From Cyclobacteriaceae bacterium (lineage in GTDB: Bacteria > Bacteroidota > Bacteroidia > Cytophagales > Cyclobacteriaceae): 59,452 bases of DNA. Under the pieces are notes generated by a model that was not told the origin of the DNA, ran no database searches, and was given only the letters and a program-made list of their open reading frames with translations. The stretch covers positions 1 through 59,452 of the forward strand of contig JALHOT010000019.1 of NCBI GenBank assembly GCA_022842845.1, in the 5' to 3' direction. A program made the position numbers and the translations under genes. Within the stretch, counting starts at the first letter, position 1. Each line of letters starts with the position of its first letter. Below, piece by piece: positions 8,088 through 16,890 of the stretch.

Positions 8088-8832
8088 ACTCCATGCAGTG
8101 CTACTGTTAGCCAGTGTACTGATTATATCCTCTTGCAGTAGAAGAAGTGTTGGTAATGTTGGCACTACCGCTAAGAAAGAATTGAAAATTGAAAGCATTG
8201 ACTTCGAATACTTTCACGGAAAAGCTCGCATGGTATTGCGTGATGCCAACAAAGAGCGCGAAGTAAAAGCAAACATTCGTGTCAGGAAAGACAGCGTCAT
8301 CTGGATGACTTTTTCAGTGATTGGGGTACAGGGTGGTAAAGCTTTAATCAATAAAGACTCCATCACCATAGTCTCTAATGTTGACAAAGAATATTATGTA
8401 TTCGATTATAATGAGCTTTCTAAAAAATTCAATTTCCCCATCAACTACGATGTGATTCAAGCCAGCCTCTTAGGAAACCCCATCATCAAACGGAGCGAAG
8501 AAGATGTGGTGGACGAAATGTCATCTATGTATTTGCTAAGGCAAAAAACGGGTACAGTGGATGTTGTCAACTTTGTGAATGCTGCCTCTCTAAAAGTTGA
8601 GAAAATCGAATTGAAAGAATCAGACAGCAACAATACACTTAATATCAACTACTCTAATTTTCAACCGGTTGGTGATAAGCTGTTTCCTTATAATGGAACC
8701 ATCTCATTATTTTATAAAGCAGCTTCCGGTTTATTAAACACAACCATTATTTTTGAATACAATAAGGCCGAAGTGGGCGACCGCGAACTGAGGTTTCCTT
8801 TCAATATTCCAAAAAAATATGACCGCAGGTAA
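8080..8832 (+). CDS. DUF4292 family lipoprotein (LolA/LppX-like fold suspected)
   Basis: The 250-residue product starts with a lipoprotein signal peptide ending in a lipobox (IISSC, Cys19). The mature part carries the blocks of DUF4292: IRVRKDSVIWMTFSVIGVQG near residues 70-90, KDSITIVSNVDKEYYVFDY, and a C-terminal LRFPFNIPKKYDRR. DUF4292 resembles lipid-carrier lipoproteins of the LolA/LppX type (family knowledge), so lipid or lipoprotein handling in the periplasm is possible but unproven. The gene overlaps its neighbours on both sides (8 and 14 bases), which implies translational coupling. Confidence 0.85.
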   Translation: MNKLHAVLLLASVLIISSCSRRSVGNVGTTAKKELKIESIDFEYFHGKARMVLRDANKEREVKANIRVRKDSVIWMTFSVIGVQGGKALINKDSITIVSNVDKEYYVFDYNELSKKFNFPINYDVIQASLLGNPIIKRSEEDVVDEMSSMYLLRQKTGTVDVVNFVNAASLKVEKIELKESDSNNTLNINYSNFQPVGDKLFPYNGTISLFYKAASGLLNTTIIFEYNKAEVGDRELRFPFNIPKKYDRR

Positions 8833-10036
8833 GTATCTTTTCTTTCTTTTACTTGTCGTCTTTAGTTTTTCTGCTTCCGGGCAAAAAAACAAAAATCAGC
8901 TGCAGGCTGAAAAGCAAAAGAACCTTCAAAAAATAAAGGAGGTAGAGAAAATACTTACCGAAACCAGCAATCAGAAAAAAAACACCCTGGGTGAGTTATC
9001 TGCACTCAACCAAAGAATTACGGAGCAAGAAAACCTGATTCAGTCCATTCGCAAGGAAACTGAATTGCTCAACAAAGAAATCGGAGAAGACAACGGCATT
9101 ATAGCTGCCCTCGAAGAAGATTTGAAGCACATGCGCAAAGAATATGCTACCATGCTCTTTGCTGCACAAAAGGCCAACAACAGTGCCACCCGCCTCACCT
9201 TTTTATTTTCCGCCTCCTCCTTCGATCAATTGGTAATGCGCCTGCGCTACATGAAACAGTACTCAGAACTGAGAAAATTACAAGCTGACCAGATTGTAAA
9301 AACACAAGATCAATTAGCATCTCAGGTAAAAACAACAGAGGCCAAACGAAACGAGAAAAATGCTTTGCTCACAGAAGAGCTTGCCGAAAATCAACAACTC
9401 AGCGACCTGAAGGGCAAGCAAAAAAATCTTGTTAAGAATCTTGAGAAGCAAGAGAAGAAATTAAAGTCTGATTTGAACGAGACTAAAAATGCCATTGCCA
9501 AACTCGACAAAATGATTGCCGACATCATTAAAGCTGAAATCGAAAAAGCAGAGCGCGAAGCGCGTGAAGCCAAAGCGAGAGCTGCCAGAAATAAAACAGT
9601 AGTGGCTCCGGAGGCATCGGTAGCTCTCTCCGCTTCTTTCGAAGAAAACAAAAACAAATTCTCGTGGCCCACACAAGGCTTTGTATCAGATCCCTTCGGC
9701 ACCCACATGCACCCCATATTAAAAGGCATTGTCGTGAAAAATGATGGCATTAATATTCAAACCAAGCAAGGTGAAAAAGTCAAATGCATATTCGATGGCA
9801 CCGTCAGCATGGTGGCTTTTGTTGGTGGCCTGGGTACCATTGTCATGGTAAAGCATGGGGGATATTTTACCGTTTACTCTGGCTTAAAGGATGTGCAGGT
9901 TAAAAACGGACAAAGCGTTAAAACCAGCCAGGAGCTCGGCACCGTCATTGCCAACAAAGATGGGGTACCTGAACTACGTTTCCAGATTAGAAAAAATACC
10001 ACCCCCCTGGATCCACAAGCCTGGTTAAGAAATTAA
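8819..10036 (+). CDS. EnvC-like murein hydrolase activator with degenerate LytM domain
   Basis: The 405-residue product has a signal peptide (about 1-21), a long coiled coil (about 22-255, rich in Lys, Glu and Gln) and a C-terminal M23/LytM domain (about 280-405). Coiled coil plus LytM is the build of EnvC, which activates cell-wall amidases at division. The zinc-binding residues of active M23 peptidases are mostly missing: where the family has HNGID this protein has NDGIN, and YAHL is replaced by YSGL. It is therefore probably non-catalytic and works as an activator. It closes the operon that starts at 6321. Confidence 0.87.
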   Translation: MTAGKYLFFLLLVVFSFSASGQKNKNQLQAEKQKNLQKIKEVEKILTETSNQKKNTLGELSALNQRITEQENLIQSIRKETELLNKEIGEDNGIIAALEEDLKHMRKEYATMLFAAQKANNSATRLTFLFSASSFDQLVMRLRYMKQYSELRKLQADQIVKTQDQLASQVKTTEAKRNEKNALLTEELAENQQLSDLKGKQKNLVKNLEKQEKKLKSDLNETKNAIAKLDKMIADIIKAEIEKAEREAREAKARAARNKTVVAPEASVALSASFEENKNKFSWPTQGFVSDPFGTHMHPILKGIVVKNDGINIQTKQGEKVKCIFDGTVSMVAFVGGLGTIVMVKHGGYFTVYSGLKDVQVKNGQSVKTSQELGTVIANKDGVPELRFQIRKNTTPLDPQAWLRN

Positions 10037-10105
10037 GCTGAAAATATCCATTCAAAGCAGATTTTTAGCGCCTTAGGCCATTCTGAGCCCTTTGCAGATT
10101 TGCCC

Positions 10106-10134
10106 TTGGCTTTGTCGGTTTTTGCCTATCTTTG
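10106..10134 (+). promoter_or_regulatory. Promoter of tatA (TTG-N18-TATCTTTG)
   Basis: TTG at 10106-10108 and an exact TAnnTTTG (TATCTTTG, 10127-10134) are 18 bases apart, within the range known for Bacteroidota promoters. The ATG at 10154 follows 19 bases later. The box also shows that translation does not begin at the upstream TTG at 10100. Confidence 0.65.
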
Positions 10135-10153
10135 TCCTCTAAAATTATCAATC

Positions 10154-10393
10154 ATGGAAGCTATCCTATTATTCGGAATTGGTGGTACTGAGGCGCTTTT
10201 GATTTTTGGCGTGGTGCTGCTTCTGTTTGGCGCAAAGAAAATCCCTGAATTTGCAAAAGGTCTTGGAAAAGGTATCCGCGAATTTAAAGATGCCGTGGGT
10301 GGTGTGGAGAACGACATAAAGGATGCTGGCAGAGATGCTAAACGCAACATCGATTCAACCCGCGAAGCAGGTCGTATCGACATGAAAGACTAA
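10154..10393 (+). CDS. tatA: Sec-independent translocase subunit TatA/TatE
   Basis: The 79-residue protein has one N-terminal membrane helix (about residues 7-25), the FG hinge in [19 protein letters not shown], an amphipathic helix and a short charged tail, as in TatA. TatA multimers form the pore of the twin-arginine pathway, which exports folded proteins. No tatC is in the window. A likely client, the Tat-signal superoxide dismutase, is encoded at 19136. The start at 10154 is chosen because a promoter lies between it and the upstream TTG. Confidence 0.93.
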   Translation: MEAILLFGIGGTEALLIFGVVLLLFGAKKIPEFAKGLGKGIREFKDAVGGVENDIKDAGRDAKRNIDSTREAGRIDMKD

Positions 10394-10413
10394 TACCAAA
10401 TACAGCTACAGCA

Positions 10414-11847
10414 TTGAAAAATTATGCTTGCTTTCGCGCCATGCAAGAAGATCTCCTGCATGGCGCGATTTCTTGTACAGACATTGTACAACATTTCCTG
10501 TTCAACATTGAAAAACATAAACACCTGAATGCGTTTTTAAGTGTTTATGATCAGGAAGCCCTGGCACAGGCTCAAGTCATTGATCTTAAAATAAAAGAAG
10601 GCAAGGCTGGTAAATTGGCAGGTTTGGTGGTGGGCATTAAAGATGTACTGGCCTATCAAAATCATCCGCTGCAAGCTGCCAGTAAAATACTCAATGGCTT
10701 TCATTCACTCTACACCGCTACGGCAGTACAACGCCTGATTGACGAAGACGCTATCATCATTGGCCGACAAAATTGTGATGAATTCGGCATGGGCTCTTCC
10801 AATGAAAATTCTGCTTTTGGCCCAGTGCGCCATGCCCTCAACCCTGAGCGTGTGCCCGGAGGCTCCTCAGGAGGATCGGCTGTGGCTGTGATGGCAGATA
10901 TGTGTCATATTTCTTTAGGCTCCGATACCGGAGGATCGGTAAGACAGCCCGCAGCTTTTTGTGGTATCATTGGTCTCAAACCTACCTACTCACGCATTTC
11001 ACGACATGGCCTGGTGGCCTTTGGTTCTTCGTTTGATTGCGTTGGCCTTTTTGGCAAATGTGTTGAGGATGTGGCCTTGGTTTTATCCTTTATTGCCGGT
11101 GCCGATGAGTATGACAGTACCGTTTCGCAACAAGTTGTGCCCGATTATGTGAAGGCTTTAAATGATGAGCAAAAATTTAAAGTCGCTTACCTACCCGAAA
11201 CCATCCACAATCCAGCCTTACAGGCAGAAATCAAGCAAAACATGCTTGATCATATAGCAGCCTTGCAAGCAGCAGGACATATAGTAGAGGCGGTTAGTTT
11301 ACCCTTCATGGAATATAGCCTGCCCACCTACTACATTTTATCCACTGCCGAAGCCAGCGCTAACCTGTCCCGCTATGATGGGGTTCGCTTTGGGCACCGA
11401 AGTAAAGACGCAAAAGACCTTACCAGTCTTTATAGGCTGTCGAGATCCGAAGGATTTGGCCAGGAAGTAAAGAGGCGAATTCTTCTTGGCACTTATGTAC
11501 TGAGTGCGAGCTATTACGATGCCTACTACGCCAAGGCACAAAAAGTAAGAAGACTTATTCGTGAGCAAACCAAGGCCCTGTTTACAAAATACGATGTGCT
11601 GCTCATGCCCACCACACCCACTACCGCTTTTCCTTTAGGAAAAAATACAAGTAACCCACTCGAAATGTACTTGGCCGATATTTACAGCGTTCATGCTAAT
11701 GTTGCAGGCATTCCGGGGATATCCGTACCTTGCGGTATAGACCGCCAGGCTTTGCCCATAGGATTACAGGTGCTGGCTGATGATTTTGAGGAAGGTAAGT
11801 TATTGGCCTTCGCTGATGTGTTATTAAAACTGAAGGAGCATGCGTAA
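10414..11847 (+). CDS. gatA: Asp-tRNA(Asn)/Glu-tRNA(Gln) amidotransferase subunit A
   Basis: The 477-residue amidase-signature enzyme aligns with GatA throughout. The catalytic Lys-cisSer-Ser set is present: Lys76 in GIKDV, Ser151 in PGGSSGGSA and Ser175 in SDTGGSVRQPA. GatA makes ammonia from glutamine, which GatB uses to amidate mischarged Glu-tRNA(Gln) or Asp-tRNA(Asn). The motif NCDEFGMGSSNENSAFGP is characteristic of GatA rather than other amidases. The start is TTG; an ATG at 10441 would cut into the first helix. gatB and gatC are not in the window. It overlaps the next gene by 8 bases. Confidence 0.94.
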   Translation: MKNYACFRAMQEDLLHGAISCTDIVQHFLFNIEKHKHLNAFLSVYDQEALAQAQVIDLKIKEGKAGKLAGLVVGIKDVLAYQNHPLQAASKILNGFHSLYTATAVQRLIDEDAIIIGRQNCDEFGMGSSNENSAFGPVRHALNPERVPGGSSGGSAVAVMADMCHISLGSDTGGSVRQPAAFCGIIGLKPTYSRISRHGLVAFGSSFDCVGLFGKCVEDVALVLSFIAGADEYDSTVSQQVVPDYVKALNDEQKFKVAYLPETIHNPALQAEIKQNMLDHIAALQAAGHIVEAVSLPFMEYSLPTYYILSTAEASANLSRYDGVRFGHRSKDAKDLTSLYRLSRSEGFGQEVKRRILLGTYVLSASYYDAYYAKAQKVRRLIREQTKALFTKYDVLLMPTTPTTAFPLGKNTSNPLEMYLADIYSVHANVAGIPGISVPCGIDRQALPIGLQVLADDFEEGKLLAFADVLLKLKEHA

Positions 11848-13279
11848 GATTTTTGGTTGTTTGATTTTTTTGCTTCTCGCCACTTCATTAAGAGCCCAGG
11901 TATTACCTGATTCAGTTTTGGTGGCTGATTCATTAGAAGTAATCGAAGCCGAAGCTGAGATTCTTTTTAAGGAAGACTCTGTCCAGATCAATTACTTTTC
12001 ATTACCTGCCGACTGGGAATATATTCCTGGCGATGATGATCCGCTGGTAATTGCAGATCGACTTTCTTGTATCGAGAAAGACATCCCTCTTCGCTACAAC
12101 GATAAGATTCATGGCTTCATCAATTACTTCACAGTAAAAGACCGCGAGTATACACGCATGATGATTCAGCGCATGAATCTGTATTTTCCTCTGTTTGAAA
12201 AATACCTGGCAGCTTATAACCTGCCCGATGAATTAAAATACTTATCCATTATAGAGTCAGGACTGAACCCAAGAGCCATCTCAAGAGCCAGGGCAGTAGG
12301 TTTATGGCAATTTATGTCAGCCACGGGTCGCTACTTTGGCCTGCACATCGACTGGTATATAGATGAGCGCATGGACCCTGAAAAATCCACCAAGGCTGCA
12401 TGCCTTTATCTCAAACAACTTTATGGCATGTTTGGTGATTGGGAACTCGCCTTGGCCGCTTATAACAGTGGCCCAGGAAATGTAAAACGTGCCATTCGCA
12501 AGGCTGGGTATAAAAAAAGCTTTTGGGATATCTATCCATATGTGCCCCGCGAAACACGCTCTTATGTCCCTCAATTTGTAGCCATCACCTACACGATGAA
12601 TCATTTAAGTGAGCATAATTTTCAAATGCATGAACAAGAAGCATTTCCTTTAAGCGATACCCTGCAAGTAAAAAAGTATTTGCACTTGCCAACCTTAGCC
12701 AAGCTCACAGAAACATGCATGGATGATATCATCAAACTTAACCCATCCATACAACACAATGCCTTACCCGATCTTAATAAGCCCTACACCCTGCACTTGC
12801 CACTACAAACCATGAATATGTTGGCAAGCAACAAATCCTTCTTTTTAGATTCAGCCTCCAGGGTTGGGAAGAAAGAATTGGAGTTACTGGCTAAAAACGC
12901 TCCGGGTAGTACCTATGGTAAAGATAAAATTGTGTATAAAGTAAGATCAGGAGATGTACTGGGCAGCATCGCGATACGACACAATGTAAAAGTGGCTGAC
13001 CTCAAAAAGTGGAACAACTTAAGCAGCAATACCATCAGAGTGGGACAAAGACTTAACATCTGGCTGAAACCCAATGCCTATGCCAAGGCCAGCGCTTCTC
13101 CCGCATCAAGCACGACTCAGGCCCTGCCCGACTCAAAAACCTATACGGTAAGACCAGGTGATTCACTTTGGAGCATCTCTCAAAAATTTCAGGGGCTTAC
13201 CATTCAAAAGCTAAAAGAACTTAACAAGCTTACTGATTCAAAAATACAACCAGGGCAAAAGCTTGTTGTCGGCATTTAA
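11840..13279 (+). CDS. mltD: Membrane-bound-type lytic murein transglycosylase with two LysM domains (MltD-like)
   Basis: The 479-residue product has a signal peptide (1-20), an SLT goose-lysozyme-like domain (about 105-270) and two LysM peptidoglycan-binding modules (about 366-410 and 435-478). The catalytic glutamate is Glu139 in SIIESGLNP; GLWQFM (154-159) and AAYNSGPG (206-213) are the other family motifs. The enzyme should cleave the glycan strand of peptidoglycan, leaving 1,6-anhydroMurNAc ends. No lipobox is seen, so it is likely soluble in the periplasm or held by LysM. It overlaps gatA by 8 bases, which suggests coupling of expression rather than of function. Confidence 0.92.
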   Translation: MRKIFGCLIFLLLATSLRAQVLPDSVLVADSLEVIEAEAEILFKEDSVQINYFSLPADWEYIPGDDDPLVIADRLSCIEKDIPLRYNDKIHGFINYFTVKDREYTRMMIQRMNLYFPLFEKYLAAYNLPDELKYLSIIESGLNPRAISRARAVGLWQFMSATGRYFGLHIDWYIDERMDPEKSTKAACLYLKQLYGMFGDWELALAAYNSGPGNVKRAIRKAGYKKSFWDIYPYVPRETRSYVPQFVAITYTMNHLSEHNFQMHEQEAFPLSDTLQVKKYLHLPTLAKLTETCMDDIIKLNPSIQHNALPDLNKPYTLHLPLQTMNMLASNKSFFLDSASRVGKKELELLAKNAPGSTYGKDKIVYKVRSGDVLGSIAIRHNVKVADLKKWNNLSSNTIRVGQRLNIWLKPNAYAKASASPASSTTQALPDSKTYTVRPGDSLWSISQKFQGLTIQKLKELNKLTDSKIQPGQKLVVGI

Positions 13280-13321
13280 AGCAAGCCACATTTACTGTGA
13301 CTATTGACACCTAAAACCGTT

Positions 13322-14434
13322 ATGATCAAAAAATCATTTATGCTGCGCATTTCCATCATTCTGTTTTTTGCCTTGCTTGTTCATGCCTGCACCACTACCC
13401 CAGAACAAAGGGCTCAAAATTTACCCGCTGCCACTGGCAAATCCGGAGATGTACTTATCCTGATGGATTCGCTTCAATGGAAAAGTGAACTTGGTGAAGA
13501 AGTGAGAAAAATATTCTCGCCTGAAGTGGATGGCCTGCCCCGCAGCGAGTCCATGTTTAAAGTCATCTGGGTACACCCAAGCAAAAAAATTAAACTGCTC
13601 ACCCAGATCAGAAATCTAGTCTATGTTTTTGCGCTTGATCAAGCTGGCGCAGGTACACGTGCTATTACCGATAATCTGTCTGAATCAACCATCAATAACA
13701 TCAAAAGTGACACAAGCTTCTACCTGGTTAATCAAAAGAATGAGTACTCCAGAGGGCAAGAGGTGATGTACCTGTTTGGTAACACCACGCAGGAATTAAT
13801 TCACCATTTAAAAAGAGATGGAAAGTTGATACAAGACTTCTTTAACAATGTAGAAAAGCAGCGGATGATGACCAGCATCAACAAAACAGTGGCCACCAAA
13901 AACCTGACTGCCTCTTTAAAAAAGGATTATCAAATCAGCCTTCATTTCCCGGCCGGTTTCCAGCAGGCACAAAAAGAAAAAGACTTTGTATGGTTTAGAT
14001 CCCCAGAGACTGAAATTGATAAGAACTTTTTTATTGCCCGTAAACCTTATGAAAGTGAATACCAACTTTTACCAGACAGTCTTTTAGCCTGGCGCGAAAG
14101 CATCTGCCGCCAATACATTTTTGAAGACCCTGAAATGCCGCAGAGTTATATCACTACTGAAAGAAGCATTCCTTTCAATCCTGTCAAAGCAAAACAGGTG
14201 AACTTCAATGGAGCCTTTGGTATGGAAATTCGTGGCTTATGGAGAACTAACAACAAAACTATGGGAGGCCCCTTCATCAGCTTTAGCTTCGTGAATGAAG
14301 CGGATAAGCATTTGTACTATATGGAAGGTTTTGTTTACAGTCCCGGAAAGCCTCAACGCGAATTGATACGTGAAATGGAAGCAATTGCCTATACATTCTC
14401 CGCGGTGAAGGCTCAGGCCTCTACAAAAAAATAA
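13322..14434 (+). CDS. DUF4837 family lipoprotein
   Basis: The product of 370 residues begins with a lipoprotein signal peptide ending LVHAC. The body matches DUF4837, a Bacteroidota-specific family, with GKSGDVLILMDSLQWKSELG near the N-terminus and an extended mixed alpha/beta region. Its function is unknown. A TTG start at 13304 would add six residues before the ATG; either ATG, at 13322 or 13340, gives a normal lipoprotein signal. It follows the transglycosylase gene closely (about 40 bases), so the two may be co-transcribed. Confidence 0.82.
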   Translation: MIKKSFMLRISIILFFALLVHACTTTPEQRAQNLPAATGKSGDVLILMDSLQWKSELGEEVRKIFSPEVDGLPRSESMFKVIWVHPSKKIKLLTQIRNLVYVFALDQAGAGTRAITDNLSESTINNIKSDTSFYLVNQKNEYSRGQEVMYLFGNTTQELIHHLKRDGKLIQDFFNNVEKQRMMTSINKTVATKNLTASLKKDYQISLHFPAGFQQAQKEKDFVWFRSPETEIDKNFFIARKPYESEYQLLPDSLLAWRESICRQYIFEDPEMPQSYITTERSIPFNPVKAKQVNFNGAFGMEIRGLWRTNNKTMGGPFISFSFVNEADKHLYYMEGFVYSPGKPQRELIREMEAIAYTFSAVKAQASTKK

Positions 14435-14488
14435 ATTGGGGGAACTATCTTTTCATTAAAATGCTTTTCATCAGTAATTCGTACTACT

Positions 14489-14830
14489 ATGAAATGGAAT
14501 CGTCTTGAAGAGCCTCAGCAACTAAAAAGCATTAAAGAAGAATCAAACGATAAAACCGTTTTGATATTCAAACACAGCACGCGTTGTTCCATTAGTCGTG
14601 CCAGCCTTGACAGACTTGAACGCAACTGGAAAGAAGACGAAATGCAGGGAGTGCAGCCTTACTATTTAGATATCATCTCCTTCCGCTCCATTTCAAATGA
14701 GCTTGCCGAGGACTTTAAGGTTGAGCACGAATCACCTCAGGTGCTTGTTATCAAAAAAGGAGAAGTAGTTTACCACAACTCCCATTTCGGGATCGATTAT
14801 AAATCCTTGCTGCCTTTTGCTAAAAATTAA
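14489..14830 (+). CDS. ytxJ: YtxJ-type monothiol bacilliredoxin
   Basis: The 113-residue thioredoxin-fold protein matches YtxJ. The active site is HSTRCSISR with a single cysteine (Cys33), the place where YtxJ proteins have TRCPIS. YtxJ is thought to remove bacillithiol from protein thiols in the cytoplasm, so the organism probably makes bacillithiol (inferred). The cis-Pro loop appears as ESPQVLVI. Its 3' end overlaps the convergent OsmC gene by 11 bases, and both act on thiol or peroxide stress. Confidence 0.88.
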   Translation: MKWNRLEEPQQLKSIKEESNDKTVLIFKHSTRCSISRASLDRLERNWKEDEMQGVQPYYLDIISFRSISNELAEDFKVEHESPQVLVIKKGEVVYHNSHFGIDYKSLLPFAKN

Positions 14831-15224
14831 AAGTAATCGTTTGCTTTACCGAATCCGATAAGCTCAATGCTACCGGGCAGGTAAGCGCAGCGCGTCTTAA
14901 TTTCTCTTTTTGTATATCAGTGGCAACCAAAGCGGGGTGTGAAAACGTCACTTGAATTTCCGCTATTTTTCTTGGGTTAGCGGCCATAATCTTGACCACC
15001 TCTGCCTTTAACCCAGTCAAATCAATATTTTCTCTTTCCGCCAGCATACCCATCAAGGTCATCATACAACTGCTTAAGGCTGCTGAAACCATATCTGTAG
15101 GGCTAAAAGCTTCACCCTTACCATTATTATCTACCGGGGCATCAGTAATAATTTTTTGACCAGATCGTGTATGGGTGGCTTCGGTTCGCAAGGAGCCCAA
15201 ATAAAGGGTAGTGGCAGTAGTCAT
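14820..15224 (-). CDS. OsmC family peroxide reductase
   Basis: The 134-residue protein is a full-length OsmC/Ohr-superfamily member. Two conserved redox cysteines are present, Cys53 in AALSSCMM and Cys116 in AALTCPVALSLS. Such proteins reduce organic hydroperoxides in the cytoplasm. The sequence is closer to the YhfA/OsmC-like branch than to Ohr, judging from FSPTDMVSAALSSC, so the substrate is uncertain. The gene is convergent with ytxJ, overlapping by 11 bases without an obvious terminator. Confidence 0.88.
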   Translation of the reverse strand: MTTATTLYLGSLRTEATHTRSGQKIITDAPVDNNGKGEAFSPTDMVSAALSSCMMTLMGMLAERENIDLTGLKAEVVKIMAANPRKIAEIQVTFSHPALVATDIQKEKLRRAALTCPVALSLSDSVKQTITFNF

Positions 15225-15232
15225 GTAAACTA

Positions 15233-15240
15233 TAGGTTTG
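15233..15240 (+). promoter_or_regulatory. -7 box (TAGGTTTG) for the gene at 15286
   Basis: An exact TAnnTTTG sits about 46 bases before the ATG at 15286 and overlaps the alternative upstream TTG at 15238, arguing that the real start is the downstream ATG. No TTG is found at the right -33 distance. Confidence 0.4.
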
Positions 15241-15285
15241 AAAATAACGTTTAGGAATGTAGTTTTACTAGACTCAAAAATAAGG

Positions 15286-16002
15286 ATGCGCCACGTAATA
15301 ATATTGTCTCTGCTGATTTTATCCTTTGGTGCTGTGGCGCAAACACAAGACAGTTATGAATATCAGTCAGAATTCACCTGGGGCGTAAATAAAAATACCT
15401 CTGGTGGCCTGATCGGTGGTTTGGTCTTTAAGAAAGCCAGAAAGCTGAGCAATGACCGCATTCTGGAGACCTTCGGAGTAGAGCTCATGAACGTAAAACA
15501 CCCGCAAGAGGTACGCGAAAACGCCACCTTTTCTGGTAATCTTTTCATTTTCGGCAAAAGAAATTATTTGTATGCCCTGCGTCTTCAATATGGTCGCGAC
15601 TTAATTCTGTTTAAAAAAGCTCCACAACAGGGTGTTGAAATAAAGGCTGTTTTTGCTGCCGGTCCATCCATCGGTATTGTAGCCCCGTATTATGTTGAAT
15701 ATCAAACGGAAATACTGAATTATCCGCAATATGCACAATACAATAAATCTATCGCTGTTGATGATATTCTCGGTCCAGGCAGACTATTTCAAGGTATTGG
15801 CGAATCAAGTTTGGCCCTTGGTGGCAACCTGAAGGCCGCTGTAAATTTCGAGCTTGGCACCATCAAAGATCAGGTAACGGGCTTTGAGGTTGGCTTTCTG
15901 CTAGATGCCTACACCCGAAAAATCGAGCTCATGACTGACGCCAAACAGTATGCAGCCTACCCTACCCTCTTCCTGACACTCTTTTACGGAAGAAGAAGAT
16001 AG
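15286..16002 (+). CDS. Putative outer-membrane beta-barrel protein, unknown function
   Basis: The 238-residue product has a signal peptide (about 1-19, ending AVAQ). The mature part alternates polar and hydrophobic residues in strands with short turns (SEFTWGVNKNTSGG, GNLFIFGKRNYLYALRLQYG), and ends on an aromatic strand, LFLTLFYG, before three arginines. This pattern suits a small outer-membrane barrel of the sort common in Bacteroidota. I do not recognise the family. It precedes tonB in the same direction, but tonB has its own promoter. Confidence 0.72.
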   Translation: MRHVIILSLLILSFGAVAQTQDSYEYQSEFTWGVNKNTSGGLIGGLVFKKARKLSNDRILETFGVELMNVKHPQEVRENATFSGNLFIFGKRNYLYALRLQYGRDLILFKKAPQQGVEIKAVFAAGPSIGIVAPYYVEYQTEILNYPQYAQYNKSIAVDDILGPGRLFQGIGESSLALGGNLKAAVNFELGTIKDQVTGFEVGFLLDAYTRKIELMTDAKQYAAYPTLFLTLFYGRRR

Positions 16003-16019
16003 TTTCATAAAATTTTTGA

Positions 16020-16048
16020 TTTGGGGTTGTGACCTTTTTCTATATTTG
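16020..16048 (+). promoter_or_regulatory. Promoter of tonB (TTTG-N17-TATATTTG)
   Basis: TTTG at 16020-16023 and an exact TATATTTG at 16041-16048 are 17 bases apart. The ATG at 16077 follows 28 bases later. The box lies downstream of a possible upstream start at 16029, ruling that start out. Confidence 0.65.
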
Positions 16049-16076
16049 GCATTCTATTGTAAAACGTACCAAACCT

Positions 16077-16754
16077 ATGGAAGCTAAAAAGACGGAAAAA
16101 GCCGACTTGACCAATAAAACCTGGCTTTTCTTCAACATCGGTCTTACTACGAGCTTATTGATTGCCGTAATGGCTTTCGAGTATCGTAAATACGATGATA
16201 CAGGGGTGAAAGATTTAGGACCTAAGTCCAATAACATGGAGGAGATTCTGGAAGTACCTCCTACCGATCAGCCACCACCACCACCACCAAAAATCCAGCA
16301 GCCTCAAATCGTAGAAGTGCCCGATGAAGAGGAAATTGAGGAAGAAATCAAGGTAGAATTCGATGTGGAAGTAACCGAAGACACGAAAGTGGAAGAGATT
16401 ACCATTGCTCCTGTTGAAGAACCTAAAGAAGAAGTAGATGAAATATTTACAGTCGTAGAAGAAACCGCAACTCCTAAAGGTGGCATGCAGGCTTTCTATG
16501 AGTATGTTGGTAAAAAGTTGAAGTATCCTGCACAAGCAAGACGTATGGGTACTGAGGGTAAAGTATTCGTGCAGTTTGTGATCAATAAAGATGGCTCTAT
16601 ATCTGATGTAGTGGCTATTAAGGGTATTGGTGCTGGTTGCGATGAAGAAGCCGTTCGCATTATCCAAGCATCACCTTCATGGACACCTGGAAAGCAACGC
16701 GGTAAAGCGGTAAAGCAACGTATGGTGTTGCCTATTACTTTCAAACTAGGATAA
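16077..16754 (+). CDS. tonB: Energy transducer TonB
   Basis: The 225-residue product has the TonB layout: a short cytoplasmic N-terminus, one membrane helix (about 17-36), a proline-rich stretch (PPTDQPPPPPPKIQQP), a very acidic spacer, and a C-terminal TonB domain from about residue 140 (YPAQARRMGTEGKVFVQFVI, then DEEAVRIIQASPSWTPGKQ). It carries proton-motive energy from ExbB/ExbD to outer-membrane TonB-dependent transporters. The spacer is made of Glu, Val, Ile and Asp rather than the Lys-Pro repeats of E. coli TonB. ExbB/ExbD are not encoded nearby. A strong terminator follows. Confidence 0.92.
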   Translation: MEAKKTEKADLTNKTWLFFNIGLTTSLLIAVMAFEYRKYDDTGVKDLGPKSNNMEEILEVPPTDQPPPPPPKIQQPQIVEVPDEEEIEEEIKVEFDVEVTEDTKVEEITIAPVEEPKEEVDEIFTVVEETATPKGGMQAFYEYVGKKLKYPAQARRMGTEGKVFVQFVINKDGSISDVVAIKGIGAGCDEEAVRIIQASPSWTPGKQRGKAVKQRMVLPITFKLG

Positions 16755-16775
16755 TAAGTAATTCCTATATAAACG

Positions 16776-16808
16776 AAAGCCCCTCTTGGTTTCCAAGAGG
16801 GGCTTTTT
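16776..16808 (+). terminator. Strong intrinsic terminator after tonB
   Basis: AAAGCCCCTCTTGG (16776-16789) pairs perfectly with CCAAGAGGGGCTTT around a TTT loop and is followed by a run of five T. Because the 5' side begins with A it may also serve the convergent chrA gene. Confidence 0.93.
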
Positions 16809-16890
16809 ATTGGCAGCCTTTGACCAATATTTATAAGACGCGCTCATCAAATCACTACAAGCAACCAGCGACTTGCCAGAGGCTTAATGA

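Noticed and set aside
8819-10036. Active M23 metallopeptidase
   Set aside because: Most zinc ligands are replaced, so an activator role fits better.
16215-16667. 150-codon minus-strand frame rich in Phe and Trp opposite tonB
   Set aside because: It is the mirror of the acidic and proline-rich tonB codons, a known cause of spurious frames.
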